DNA from: Tenacibaculum ovolyticum DSM 18103
GTDB lineage: Bacteria > Bacteroidota > Bacteroidia > Flavobacteriales > Flavobacteriaceae
Direction: 5' to 3'
Assembly (NCBI RefSeq): GCF_000430545.1
Contig: NZ_KE387164.1
Span: 94,807-158,806 of the forward strand
DNA length: 64,000 nt
Both the position numbers and the translations under genes were made by a program. Of this stretch, positions 23,520 through 32,303 are shown piece after piece (position 1 is the first letter of the stretch; each line of letters begins with the position of its first letter). Below the pieces are notes generated by a model that saw nothing but the letters and a program-made list of their open reading frames with translations, made no database searches and was not told where the DNA came from.

Positions 23520-24440
23520 ATGAGTAAAGAAGATATTTTAAAAGCATTAGAAGAAAAGTACGATAAATTAGGAGTTCCTTTAAATACAATGTTAGAAGGA
23601 TTGCTTCATAGTACGCCAATAACTTATTGGGATTATATTCAAACAGATGCGTTATTGGGATTGCAAATTCCTAGAACAACAGAAAAAGATGAAATGGTAT
23701 TTATCATGTATCATCAAGTAAACGAACTGTTATTTAAAATGATTTTGTGGGAAATTGATCAAATTTCTCTTTCTAAAGAAGCAATAACTGCAGAGAAGTT
23801 CTCTAAGCATTTAATGAGAATTAGTAGGTATTTTGATATGTTATGTAGTTCTTTTGATGTTATGGGTGATGGTATGGATGTAGATCAATATCTCAAATTT
23901 AGAAATACATTAGCTCCAGCAAGTGGTTTTCAAAGTGCTCAATATAGAAAAATAGAATTTGCATCAACAGAATTGATTAATTTAATAGATGTTAGATATA
24001 GAGATACTATAGATAGGGATTCATCTTTAAAAAATGCATTTGATCATTTATATTGGCAGGCTGCTGGTAAAGATCATAAAACAGGTAAGAAATCGACTTT
24101 AATCAATTTATTTGAAGAAAAGTATATGGGAGATTTTATTGATTTTATGGAGGATTATAATGAATGTAATCTTTCTAGAAAATTTCAAGAACTACCCAAA
24201 GAGTTTCAAGAAAACGAAGAGTTAATAGCTGCAATGCGTCATTACGATTATACAGTAAATGTAAAATGGGTACTAGCACATTATGATGCTGCAGGTAAAT
24301 ATTTAGGAGGAGGTGATAAAGATTTAGAAGCTACTGGTGGAAGTAATTGGCGTAAATATATGCATCCAAAGTATCAAAGAAGAATTTTTTTTCCGTATTT
24401 ATGGAACGAAGAAGAGCTTAAAAATTGGGGTACATTTTAA
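23520..24440 (+). CDS. kynA: Tryptophan 2,3-dioxygenase
   Basis: A 306-residue heme enzyme that oxidises tryptophan to N-formylkynurenine. Seen: TYWDYIQTDALLGLQ near residues 35-49, the substrate-contact segment FIMYHQVNELLFKMILWEID near 62-81, and a late VKWVLAHYDAAGKYLGGG carrying the probable axial heme histidine near 254. GGSNWRKYMHPKYQRRIFFP ends the protein. It sits with hmgA and hppD as an aromatic amino acid catabolism group, but no kynurenine pathway partners are in the window. It is bounded by terminators, so monocistronic. Confidence 0.93.
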   Translation: MSKEDILKALEEKYDKLGVPLNTMLEGLLHSTPITYWDYIQTDALLGLQIPRTTEKDEMVFIMYHQVNELLFKMILWEIDQISLSKEAITAEKFSKHLMRISRYFDMLCSSFDVMGDGMDVDQYLKFRNTLAPASGFQSAQYRKIEFASTELINLIDVRYRDTIDRDSSLKNAFDHLYWQAAGKDHKTGKKSTLINLFEEKYMGDFIDFMEDYNECNLSRKFQELPKEFQENEELIAAMRHYDYTVNVKWVLAHYDAAGKYLGGGDKDLEATGGSNWRKYMHPKYQRRIFFPYLWNEEELKNWGTF

Positions 24441-24460
24441 TTTTAACTAATGAAAAATAT

Positions 24461-24497
24461 AAAGCTGTTTGATTTTTAATATCAAACAGCTTTTTTT
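24461..24497 (+). terminator. Rho-independent terminator after tryptophan dioxygenase
   Basis: A perfect 13-bp stem (24461-24473 with 24481-24493), 7-base loop and a run of seven T. Confidence 0.88.
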
Positions 24498-24529
24498 AGT
24501 TTGGAACAATAATTGTTTAATTTTTTTCA

Positions 24530-24537
24530 TAAGTTTG
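24530..24537 (+). promoter_or_regulatory. -7 box (TAAGTTTG) for the DUF3108 gene
   Basis: A TAnnTTTG match ending 6 bases before the ATG at 24544; it rules out starts further upstream in the same frame. TTG at 24513-24515 is 14 bases away, short for a -33. Confidence 0.45.
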
Positions 24538-24543
24538 AACATC

Positions 24544-25317
24544 ATGAAGAAAAAGATATTATTTATTGCGCTGTTATTTATTAGTATAATTGCTTTTGGT
24601 CAAAAAAAAACAACTGTATTTAAAGGAGGCGAATGGCTTAAGTTTAAAATGAGTTATAGTGGGTTTTTAAAAGCAGGAAATGCTACCTTATCATTAAAAG
24701 AGGAAAATTTAAAAGGAAAAAAAGTATTGCACGCTACAGGAAAGGGGTGGACTACGGGAATGATTAAATGGTTTTTTAAGGTAAAAGACGATTATCAATC
24801 TTATTTTGATATAGAAACTGGAAAACCTTATTTATTTAAAAGAAAAATTAATGAAGGAGGTTATAAAAAAAATAGACACATAACTTTTGATCAAGAAAAT
24901 AACACAGCATATGTTCAAGATTTTATAAAAAAGAAAGAGAGTACTATTTCAGTAACTGGCCCTCAAGATATGATTTCTACATTCTATTTTTTAAGAAGTT
25001 ATAATACGAAGGGAATGAAAAAGGGTGAGGAGATAAAGGTAAATATGTTTTTTGATAATAAAAGTTATCCTTTTAGATTACGTTTTTTAGGGAATGAAAC
25101 ATTAAAAACGAAATTTGGAAAAGTTAAAACTCAAAAATTTAGACCATTAGTTCAGTCTGGAAGAGTTTTTAAAGCAAAAGAAAGTGTAACGGTATGGATT
25201 ACAGCCGATGATAATAAAATACCAATAAAAATGAAAGCATCTTTAGCTGTAGGTTCTCTTCGTGCAGATTTAGAAGCATATAAAGGATTAGCAAATCCTT
25301 TTGAAGTAATTTTTTAA
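24544..25317 (+). CDS. DUF3108 exported protein
   Basis: A 257-residue protein with a signal peptide (MKKKILFIALLFISIIAFGQ, cleaved about residue 20). The mature part is beta-rich and fits DUF3108: an early GGEWLKFKMSYSGFLKAGNATL segment and a late SVTVWITADDNKIPIKM are the family's recognisable ends. DUF3108 proteins are periplasmic or outer-membrane associated with no settled function. I chose the ATG at 24544 because the frame upstream crosses the terminator and promoter. The M23 peptidase gene follows after 99 bases. Confidence 0.85.
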   Translation: MKKKILFIALLFISIIAFGQKKTTVFKGGEWLKFKMSYSGFLKAGNATLSLKEENLKGKKVLHATGKGWTTGMIKWFFKVKDDYQSYFDIETGKPYLFKRKINEGGYKKNRHITFDQENNTAYVQDFIKKKESTISVTGPQDMISTFYFLRSYNTKGMKKGEEIKVNMFFDNKSYPFRLRFLGNETLKTKFGKVKTQKFRPLVQSGRVFKAKESVTVWITADDNKIPIKMKASLAVGSLRADLEAYKGLANPFEVIF

Positions 25318-25379
25318 TACAACAATTTAATAAATTGTTTACTTATTGTTAAAGTGTAATAGAGAATAGTTTTTATTTG

Positions 25380-25387
25380 TACTTTTG
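25380..25387 (+). promoter_or_regulatory. -7 box (TACTTTTG) for the M23 peptidase-pgi operon
   Basis: A perfect TAnnTTTG match 29 bases before the TTG start at 25417, giving a leader of about 22 bases. It supports the non-ATG start. Confidence 0.5.
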
Positions 25388-25416
25388 CAAGTAAACTCAA
25401 TTTTAAATAATTTTTT

Positions 25417-26700
25417 TTGAAAAAATATATTCTCTTACTCTTTATTTTTGGCATTTTTTTATCTTGTAAAGAAGAAAAAAAAGAAGAAATAAAGATTCCT
25501 GTAAAGATAGAAAAACCAAAGCCTATTTATGCTTTTGGATTTAACTTAGATAATTATAAAGTAATAAATGACACCATTAAAAATGGTGAAAGTTTTGGCG
25601 TTATTTTAGATAGATATCATGTAGGGTATCCAAAAATAAATAAAATAGCAACAGTAATTAAAGATACTTTTGATGTAAGGCGAATTAGATCAGGAAAGGC
25701 ATTTACTATTTTAACATCTAGAGACTCTCTTGAAAAGGCACAAGTTTTTATTTATAAACACAATAAGGTAAATGCGACAATTATTAATTTTAAAGATTCT
25801 GTTGTATCATCATATAAGTTTAAGAAAAAAATTAAAACAATAGAAAAAGAAATCGCAGGAGAAATTTTTTCAAACTTATCAGTTACAATGGATAGTTTAA
25901 ATCTTAGTGCTTCATTAACAAATACTGTAGCTGATATTTATGCCTGGACACTTGACTTTTATCGATTACAAAAAGGAGATAAGTTTAAATTAATTTATGA
26001 AGAGAAATTTATTAATGATACTGTTTTTGTTGGGTATGGAGAAGTGAAAGCAGCGGTTTTTAATCATAAAGGAGAAGATTTGTATGCTTATAAATTTATA
26101 GGTGATTCAATTAAGAACATTCCAGAATTTTATAATGAAAAAGGAAATATGCTGAGAAGGGCATTTCTAAAATCACCAATTAAATTTCAATACCGTATAT
26201 CATCACGTTATAATTTAAGAAGAAAAATTGCATTATATGGAAGAGTTCGTCCTCATAGAGGGACAGATTTTGCTGCAAAATATGGAACTCCAATTATGAC
26301 GACAGCTAGTGGTACAGTTGTAGAAGCTGCAAGAAAAGGAGGGAATGGGAATTATGTAAAAGTAATGCATAATAGCACATATACAACTCAGTATTTACAT
26401 ATGAAACGAAGAAATGTTAGAGTTGGAGATTATGTAAAACAAGGAGATATTATAGGTTGGGTAGGTATGACAGGAAATACCAGTGGACCACATGTATGTT
26501 ATCGTTTTTGGAAATATGGAAAACAAGTGGATCCTTTTCGAGAAAAACTGCCATCAGCAGAACCATTAGATTCTTTGGTTAAGCCAGCATATTTTAAATT
26601 TATAAAACCATTAAAAATTCGATTAGATAGTATAAAATTAGCTGTAAAGGACACTGTTTCTGTTCCTTTAATTAAAAAAGAAACATTAGCAACACATTAA
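25417..26700 (+). CDS. M23-family peptidoglycan endopeptidase lipoprotein, TTG start
   Basis: A 427-residue lipoprotein. The start must be TTG because only it yields the signal peptide MKKYILLLFIFGIFLSC with lipobox Cys at 17; the next in-frame ATG is far inside. A LysM-like or OapA-like middle is followed by the LytM domain: HRGTDFA near residue 285 supplies the Zn-binding His and Asp, and QYLHM follows. The usual last motif HLHY is here HVCY (GPHVCYRFW), so the third Zn ligand histidine is Cys. It presumably cuts peptide cross-links in the periplasm. pgi starts 2 bases after. Confidence 0.88.
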   Translation: MKKYILLLFIFGIFLSCKEEKKEEIKIPVKIEKPKPIYAFGFNLDNYKVINDTIKNGESFGVILDRYHVGYPKINKIATVIKDTFDVRRIRSGKAFTILTSRDSLEKAQVFIYKHNKVNATIINFKDSVVSSYKFKKKIKTIEKEIAGEIFSNLSVTMDSLNLSASLTNTVADIYAWTLDFYRLQKGDKFKLIYEEKFINDTVFVGYGEVKAAVFNHKGEDLYAYKFIGDSIKNIPEFYNEKGNMLRRAFLKSPIKFQYRISSRYNLRRKIALYGRVRPHRGTDFAAKYGTPIMTTASGTVVEAARKGGNGNYVKVMHNSTYTTQYLHMKRRNVRVGDYVKQGDIIGWVGMTGNTSGPHVCYRFWKYGKQVDPFREKLPSAEPLDSLVKPAYFKFIKPLKIRLDSIKLAVKDTVSVPLIKKETLATH

Positions 26701-26702
26701 CT

Positions 26703-28271
26703 ATGCCGTTACAAAACATTAATCCAACTCAAACTAAGGCTTGGGAAGAATTAACTGATCATTATAGAAAAGCAAAAGAATATGACTTAAAAGAGCTTTT
26801 TCGTAAAGATAAAAACAGAAAAGAACGATTTTCTATTCAACTAGAAGAACTGAACGTTGATTTTTCAAAAAACCTTATTACACAAGAGACAATTGATTTG
26901 TTGGCTTCTTTAGCTAATCAAACTCACTTAAAAGATGCTATTGATAAGTATTTTTCAGGAGATAAAATTAATGAAACAGAGAATAGAGCTGTTTTACATA
27001 CGGCTTTGAGAAGTAATTCGGGAACTCCCGTTTTAATTGATGGCAAAGATGTTAAGCCTCAAGTGCAAACAGCTTTAAGGAAGATCAAAGGCTTTAGTAA
27101 TAAAGTTATTTCAGGGAAGTGGAAAGGGTTTACAGGTAAGGTAATTACGGATGTTGTTAATATAGGGGTAGGAGGATCTGATCTTGGACCAAGCATGGTT
27201 GTTGAATCTTTACAGTTTTATAGAAATAAGTTAAAAGCGCATTTTGTATCTAATATAGATGGAGACCACGTTGCAGAAGTATTAAATAAATTAAATCCTG
27301 AAACGACATTATTTGTAATCGTATCTAAATCATTCGCTACAGACGAAACGTTAACGAATGCAAATACTATTAGAGATTGGTTTTTAAATTCAGCAACGGT
27401 TTTTGATGTTTCAAAACATTTTGTAGCTGTTTCTTCTAATGTAGATAAAGCTATAAACTTTGGAATAGATAAAAAAAATATCTTTCCTATGTGGAATTGG
27501 GTTGGAGGAAGGTTTTCTTTATGGTCATCAGTAGGTTTGTCAATTTGTTTATCTATAGGTTTTGGTAAATTTAAAGAGTTATTAGATGGAGCAGAAAAGA
27601 TGGATAATCATTTTCGTGAAACATCTTTTGATAGAAACATACCAGTAATGCAAGCATTGTTAAGTGTTTGGTATAATAATTTTTTTAAAAGTGAAACAGA
27701 AGCAGTTTTACCGTATAGTGAATACCTAGCAAAAGTACCAGCTTATTTACAGCAATCAGTTATGGAAAGTAATGGTAAAGGAGCTGATAGAAATGGAGAG
27801 GAAGTAAATTACCAAACAGGAGGAATTATTTGGGGTGCAACTGGTGCAAATATGCAACATGCTTTTATGCAGTTAATTCATCAAGGAACAAAATTAATTC
27901 CAACAGATTTTATAGGATTTGAAGAATCATTACATGGTTTAACAGATCATCACAAAAAATTAATGGCTAATTATTATGCTCAAATGGAAGCTTTAGCCTA
28001 TGGTAAAACAAAAGAAGAAATTCATTTAGAGTTAAAATTTGAAAACAGATTAGATGAAATAAATCAATTATTACCATACAAAATATTTAAAGGAAATCGG
28101 CCAAGTACCTCATTCCTCTTTAATAAATTGACTCCAGAAACTTTTGGGATGTTAATTTCTGCTTACGAGCATAAAATCTTTACACAAGGAATTATATGGA
28201 ATATATTCTCCTTTGATCAGTTTGGTGTTGAATTAGGTAAAGAACTCGCAAGAAAAATGTTAAATAATTAA
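26703..28271 (+). CDS. pgi: Glucose-6-phosphate isomerase
   Basis: A 522-residue enzyme interconverting glucose-6-phosphate and fructose-6-phosphate. Seen: GVGGSDLGPSMV near residues 157-168, FVIVSKSFATDET for phosphate binding near 202-214, the catalytic-Glu region QQSVMESNGKG near 348-358, and the C-terminal signature SFDQFGVELGKELARKM. It is slightly shorter than the roughly 549-residue E. coli enzyme. It follows the M23 gene by 2 bases, so is translationally close-coupled, an odd pairing of cell-wall and central metabolism. Confidence 0.96.
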   Translation: MPLQNINPTQTKAWEELTDHYRKAKEYDLKELFRKDKNRKERFSIQLEELNVDFSKNLITQETIDLLASLANQTHLKDAIDKYFSGDKINETENRAVLHTALRSNSGTPVLIDGKDVKPQVQTALRKIKGFSNKVISGKWKGFTGKVITDVVNIGVGGSDLGPSMVVESLQFYRNKLKAHFVSNIDGDHVAEVLNKLNPETTLFVIVSKSFATDETLTNANTIRDWFLNSATVFDVSKHFVAVSSNVDKAINFGIDKKNIFPMWNWVGGRFSLWSSVGLSICLSIGFGKFKELLDGAEKMDNHFRETSFDRNIPVMQALLSVWYNNFFKSETEAVLPYSEYLAKVPAYLQQSVMESNGKGADRNGEEVNYQTGGIIWGATGANMQHAFMQLIHQGTKLIPTDFIGFEESLHGLTDHHKKLMANYYAQMEALAYGKTKEEIHLELKFENRLDEINQLLPYKIFKGNRPSTSFLFNKLTPETFGMLISAYEHKIFTQGIIWNIFSFDQFGVELGKELARKMLNN

Positions 28272-28407
28272 CTTTATTTGTTTTTTGTCTCCATTATGGA
28301 AAGGGTGTTTGTTAAATACGTGTTAAAAAGCTTAACATTAACTTAATATTAGCAGCATAGAAAAGTAAGACCTTTGCTACTGCATTTAATAACAAATAGA
28401 TTTAATA

Positions 28408-30975
28408 ATGAGAAATTTTAAAAATGTCTTACTGGCAGCATTGTTCTTTGTATCGGCTACAGTTTTAGGACAAACAAAACTTACTGGTATAGTTGTCGAT
28501 GAAATGGGCGAGCCATTACCAGGGGCTAGTATTGTAGTTAAAGGGACTGCAAACGGAACATCAGCAGATTTTGATGGGAAGTTTATGTTAAAATCAAAAT
28601 CAAATTCAGGAACTGTTGTTGTTTCCTTTGTTGGTTACTTAAAAAAAGAAATAACTTTTTCAACTTCAAACTTAGGGACTATTAAGTTAGAACCTTCAAA
28701 TGTTTTGGATGAGATTGTTATAGTTGGTTCTGGAATTATCGATTTAGCAGAAGATAGAAAGACGCCAGTAGCTGTATCTACAATTAGAGCTGCTGAAATT
28801 CAAGCTAAAGCCGGAGCATGGGATTTACCAGAGGTTTTAAAATCAACTCCATCAGTACAGGCAGTTAAAGGAGGAGCTTTTGGAGAAGGGCAAATGTATT
28901 TACGTGGTTTCGATCAAACAAATACAGCTTTCTTATTAAATGGACAACCAATTAATGGTATGGAAGATGGTAAAATGTATTGGTCTAATTGGCAAGGAGT
29001 TATGGATGTAGCTAATGCGGTACAAGTACAGCGTGGTTTAGGTTCTTCTAAATTGGCAATTTCATCAGTAGGTGGTACAGTAAATATTGTAACAAAAACG
29101 ATTGATAATAAAGAAGGTGGTTTTGTACAACAAATGGTTGGAAATAACGGGTATACTAAATCTACTGTTTCTTATTCAACTGGAGTTAGTGAAAAAGGAT
29201 GGTCTTTTACTGGTTTATTTGGTCACTGGCAAGGAAATGGTTATGTAGATAACACTCATGGAGCAGGGCAAACATATTTTTTATCTTTTGGGTATCAACC
29301 AAATGAGAATAATACGTTTAACTTTATGTTAACGGGAGCTCCTCAATCACATGCTGTAGCAGGTAGAGGAGATGTTAAGGATTTTTTAGATAACGGTATT
29401 CGTTTTAACGACTGGAATACATCAGGAGTAAATAGTCCTAATACTTTAGGTAACTCAAATGTGTATCCTGGAGGTAGAAACGTTTATCATAAACCTGTAG
29501 CAAACTTATCTTGGGACTGGACAATAAATGATAAATCATCTTTATCTACAGTGTTATATGGTTCTTTAGGTAGAGGAGCATTTGTTTCTTTACAAACTGA
29601 TAGAGATTCAGGGGCAGCCTTATATGGTAGAGGATCTAACAACAATCACAACTGGTTTGGGTTAGTATCTAATTATAATAATAAGTTAAATGAAAACTTT
29701 AACCTAAATGTAGGTGCAGATATAAGAACATATAATGGTATTCACTTTAGAAGTGCTAACGATTTTATCGGAGTTAGTTCTGTTGATGTAAATACAAATT
29801 CTACACGTAGTGATTATAGTACTTTTATTGGGGAACCTTATACTTTGAATAATACTTTTGGAGGGGTTAATGCTTGGGATTTATTATTTAATTCGAACAA
29901 TGATCATAAACAACGTTTTGGATATGATTACGAAGAAGTAATAACATACTACGGAACTTTTGCGCAATTAGAGTATTCTAAAGATGCTTTATCAGCATTT
30001 TTTCAAGGTGCAATATCTAATCAAGAACATCAAAGAGAAGAATTTTTAAGAACTCAAAATGTTGGTAAATCTGAAAAGTCTAAAAAAGTATCTAATTTAG
30101 GATACAACTTAAAAGCTGGTTTGGCTTACGAACTTAATGAAAATAATAAGGTATTTGCTAACGCTGGTTATTATTCTCGTCAACCATATCATGAGGATTT
30201 ATTTTTGACTGATAGATTAGCTAATGATTTCGCACCAGGAGTTGAAAATCAAAAAGTTTTAGGTTTAGAAGCTGGTTACCAATTTAAAAGTGAATTTGTT
30301 TCTGCTAATTTAAATATTTACAATACTGAATGGAGTAATAGAACAATAAGTAATGTAAACAGAGATAATTTTGATACTCCTGAATTTAGATCTTTTAAAA
30401 CACAAGGTGTAAAGCAAATTCATAGAGGTGCTGAATTAGAGTTGTTTACTAAGCCATTACCAGGGTTTAAATTAAACGGATTTATATCTTATGGAGATTG
30501 GAAGTATGATGGTAATGGAACAGAATTTGCATACGATAATTCAGGAGCATTATTAGGAACTTCTGAAGTAAGTGTTGATGGGTTTGAAGTTGGTGGTGGA
30601 GCACAAACCAGTGCTGGTATTTCAGGTAGCTATAAAATTTTAAGCAGCTTAACAGTTGATGCTAATTGGAACTATTATGATAGATTATTCTCTGATGCTC
30701 AAATTAAGTTTGCACCAGTTGAGTTACCTAGTTATAATTTAACCGATATAGGGTTAACTTTTAAACCAAAATTAAAGGAGGGAACTTTTATTAAAGGATT
30801 ACAGTTTAGAGTTAATGTAAACAATGTATTTGATACTCTTTATCTTGAAAGATTACAAGAAAGTAGAGAAGCTTCTTCTGATCCATCAGAAAATTGGAAT
30901 GGAATTAATATTAATAATAGAGGACGTTTTGGTTACGGAAGAACTTGGAATGGGTCTATTAGATTCAATTTCTAA
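28408..30975 (+). CDS. TonB-dependent receptor with carboxypeptidase-regulatory-like domain
   Basis: An 855-residue outer-membrane receptor. The signal peptide (about 1-22) is followed by a regulatory-like domain (TGIVVDEMGEPLPGASIVVKG onward, about 25-110) and a plug with LPEVLKSTPSVQAVKGGA, GQMYLRGFDQ and QVQRGLGSSKLAISSVGGTVNIV near residues 145-230. The barrel ends GSIRFNF with terminal Phe. There is no SusD partner, so carbohydrate import of the SusCD type is unlikely; the ligand is unknown. It has its own intergenic space upstream and a terminator downstream. Confidence 0.9.
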   Translation: MRNFKNVLLAALFFVSATVLGQTKLTGIVVDEMGEPLPGASIVVKGTANGTSADFDGKFMLKSKSNSGTVVVSFVGYLKKEITFSTSNLGTIKLEPSNVLDEIVIVGSGIIDLAEDRKTPVAVSTIRAAEIQAKAGAWDLPEVLKSTPSVQAVKGGAFGEGQMYLRGFDQTNTAFLLNGQPINGMEDGKMYWSNWQGVMDVANAVQVQRGLGSSKLAISSVGGTVNIVTKTIDNKEGGFVQQMVGNNGYTKSTVSYSTGVSEKGWSFTGLFGHWQGNGYVDNTHGAGQTYFLSFGYQPNENNTFNFMLTGAPQSHAVAGRGDVKDFLDNGIRFNDWNTSGVNSPNTLGNSNVYPGGRNVYHKPVANLSWDWTINDKSSLSTVLYGSLGRGAFVSLQTDRDSGAALYGRGSNNNHNWFGLVSNYNNKLNENFNLNVGADIRTYNGIHFRSANDFIGVSSVDVNTNSTRSDYSTFIGEPYTLNNTFGGVNAWDLLFNSNNDHKQRFGYDYEEVITYYGTFAQLEYSKDALSAFFQGAISNQEHQREEFLRTQNVGKSEKSKKVSNLGYNLKAGLAYELNENNKVFANAGYYSRQPYHEDLFLTDRLANDFAPGVENQKVLGLEAGYQFKSEFVSANLNIYNTEWSNRTISNVNRDNFDTPEFRSFKTQGVKQIHRGAELELFTKPLPGFKLNGFISYGDWKYDGNGTEFAYDNSGALLGTSEVSVDGFEVGGGAQTSAGISGSYKILSSLTVDANWNYYDRLFSDAQIKFAPVELPSYNLTDIGLTFKPKLKEGTFIKGLQFRVNVNNVFDTLYLERLQESREASSDPSENWNGININNRGRFGYGRTWNGSIRFNF

Positions 30976-30994
30976 TTCTTAATAAAGAAAAAAT

Positions 30995-31024
30995 AAAAAC
31001 CACCTCAATTGAGGTGGTTTTTTT
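30995..31024 (+). terminator. Rho-independent terminator after the TonB receptor
   Basis: A perfect palindrome with arms 30995-31008 and 31009-31022 and a T-run. With A-runs on the left it can work in both directions. Confidence 0.88.
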
Positions 31025-31039
31025 ATGCATAAAATTCAG

Positions 31040-31047
31040 TAAGTTTG
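31040..31047 (+). promoter_or_regulatory. -7 box (TAAGTTTG) for the cytochrome-b-like gene
   Basis: A TAnnTTTG match 26 bases before the ATG at 31074, just after the terminator. It decides the ATG at 31074 over an earlier in-frame start inside the terminator. Confidence 0.5.
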
Positions 31048-31073
31048 TAACCAACAAAACTAACAGACAAATA

Positions 31074-31484
31074 ATGATTAAAACATTACACTCTTATTGG
31101 GCATATATAGTAGTAGCGGTATTACTTTTTACTGTTATAAACGCAATTATTGGATTAGTGCAAAAAAAAGAATTTACTCATAAAGAATTTCGTTTAGGGT
31201 TGTTCGGTTTAATCACTACTCATATTCAATTATTACTAGGGTTCTTAGTATATTTCGTTGGAGGCTTTCAAAGTGGATTAGGTGACATGAAAGATTCAGC
31301 AGTTAGATTACTAGCTTTAGAACACCCTTTAATGATGATAATAGCAATTGTTTTAATAACAATTGGATGGTCAAAACATAAGAAACAAGTAAAAAGCGAA
31401 ACAAAGTTTAAAACTTTTACAATTTTTTACGGATTAGCATTAGTGCTAATCTTATCAAGAATTCCTTGGAATAATTGGTTTTAA
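31074..31484 (+). CDS. Small four-helix membrane protein, cytochrome-b-like
   Basis: A 136-residue protein with four transmembrane helices. Histidines sit near helix ends (LHSYW at residue 6, TTHIQLLLGF near 50 and LEHPLMM near 84), a layout that could ligate heme; flavobacterial relatives are often labelled cytochrome b. Without a match search this is tentative. It lies between two terminators and should be monocistronic. Confidence 0.65.
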   Translation: MIKTLHSYWAYIVVAVLLFTVINAIIGLVQKKEFTHKEFRLGLFGLITTHIQLLLGFLVYFVGGFQSGLGDMKDSAVRLLALEHPLMMIIAIVLITIGWSKHKKQVKSETKFKTFTIFYGLALVLILSRIPWNNWF

Positions 31485-31497
31485 TTTAAAAATATAG

Positions 31498-31519
31498 TCC
31501 CGCTTTCGCGGGATTTTTT
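31498..31519 (+). terminator. Rho-independent terminator
   Basis: A 6-bp G+C-rich stem (31498-31503 with 31508-31513), tight loop and T-run. Its end overlaps the next promoter's -7 box. Confidence 0.8.
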
Positions 31520-31526
31520 ATTTTTG
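31519..31526 (+). promoter_or_regulatory. -7 box (TATTTTTG) for the acyltransferase gene
   Basis: A TAnnTTTG match fused to the terminator's T-run, 21 bases before the ATG at 31548. Confidence 0.45.
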
Positions 31527-31547
31527 CTTACTATTAAAAATATAATA

Positions 31548-32276
31548 ATGAAATTTTTAAGTTATATAGTATCATCAATATTTGCCTTAGCGTTTTTTTC
31601 ACTGCTACTAATATTTCATCCTTTACAGTGGTTGGGCTTAAAATTATTTGGTCAAAATGGGCACCAATATGTCGTAAATATTATGAATTGGTTTTTAATT
31701 AAATCATTATTAATCTTAGGAATTCGTGTTCAAGTAGAAAATGAACAAGATTTACCTGAAGATACTACGTTAATATTTGTGTCAAACCATCAGAGTACTT
31801 TTGATATCTCACCAATTATTTGGCATTTTAGAAAACATAATCCCAAATTTGTATCTAAAAAAGAACTCGCAAAAGGAATACCAAGTATTTCTTTTAATTT
31901 AAGACATGGTGGAGCTGCTTTAATAGATAGAAAAGATGCAAGACAGGCATTAACAGAATTGGCAAGTTTTTCTAAAAAAATAAAAAAGAATAAATGGTCT
32001 GCCGCTATTTTTCCGGAAGGAACAAGGAGTAGAACAGGAAAACCTAAGTCATTTTCAATAAATGGCTTAAAAATGATAGCTAAATACAATCCAGAGGCAT
32101 ATGTTGTCCCGTTAACAATTAATAACTCTTGGAAGGTGTTTAAGTACGGGAAATTTCCATTAGGGTTAGGTAGTCCAATAAAAATAAAAACACACGCACC
32201 AATAAAAGTGGATAGTTTACCGTTTAATGAGTTGATTACTAGCGTAGAAAAAACCGTTAAAGAATCAATTTTATAA
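31548..32276 (+). CDS. 1-acyl-sn-glycerol-3-phosphate acyltransferase (PlsC-like)
   Basis: A 242-residue membrane-associated acyltransferase with an N-terminal hydrophobic helix. The catalytic H-x4-D motif is NHQSTFDIS near residue 82, and the substrate-binding FPEGTRSR is near residue 155. The family transfers an acyl chain to lysophosphatidic acid, making phosphatidic acid. I chose the ATG at 31548 because the frame further upstream overlaps the promoter. The next gene, an acyl-ACP desaturase 27 bases later, supports a membrane lipid role. A second, distinct family member is at 44158. Confidence 0.9.
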   Translation: MKFLSYIVSSIFALAFFSLLLIFHPLQWLGLKLFGQNGHQYVVNIMNWFLIKSLLILGIRVQVENEQDLPEDTTLIFVSNHQSTFDISPIIWHFRKHNPKFVSKKELAKGIPSISFNLRHGGAALIDRKDARQALTELASFSKKIKKNKWSAAIFPEGTRSRTGKPKSFSINGLKMIAKYNPEAYVVPLTINNSWKVFKYGKFPLGLGSPIKIKTHAPIKVDSLPFNELITSVEKTVKESIL

Positions 32277-32303
32277 TTATTTATAAAATATAATTAATAG
32301 ATT

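Noticed and set aside
24469..24543. N-terminal extension of the DUF3108 protein
   Set aside because: The extension crosses the terminator and the -7 box; the ATG at 24544 starts a normal signal peptide.
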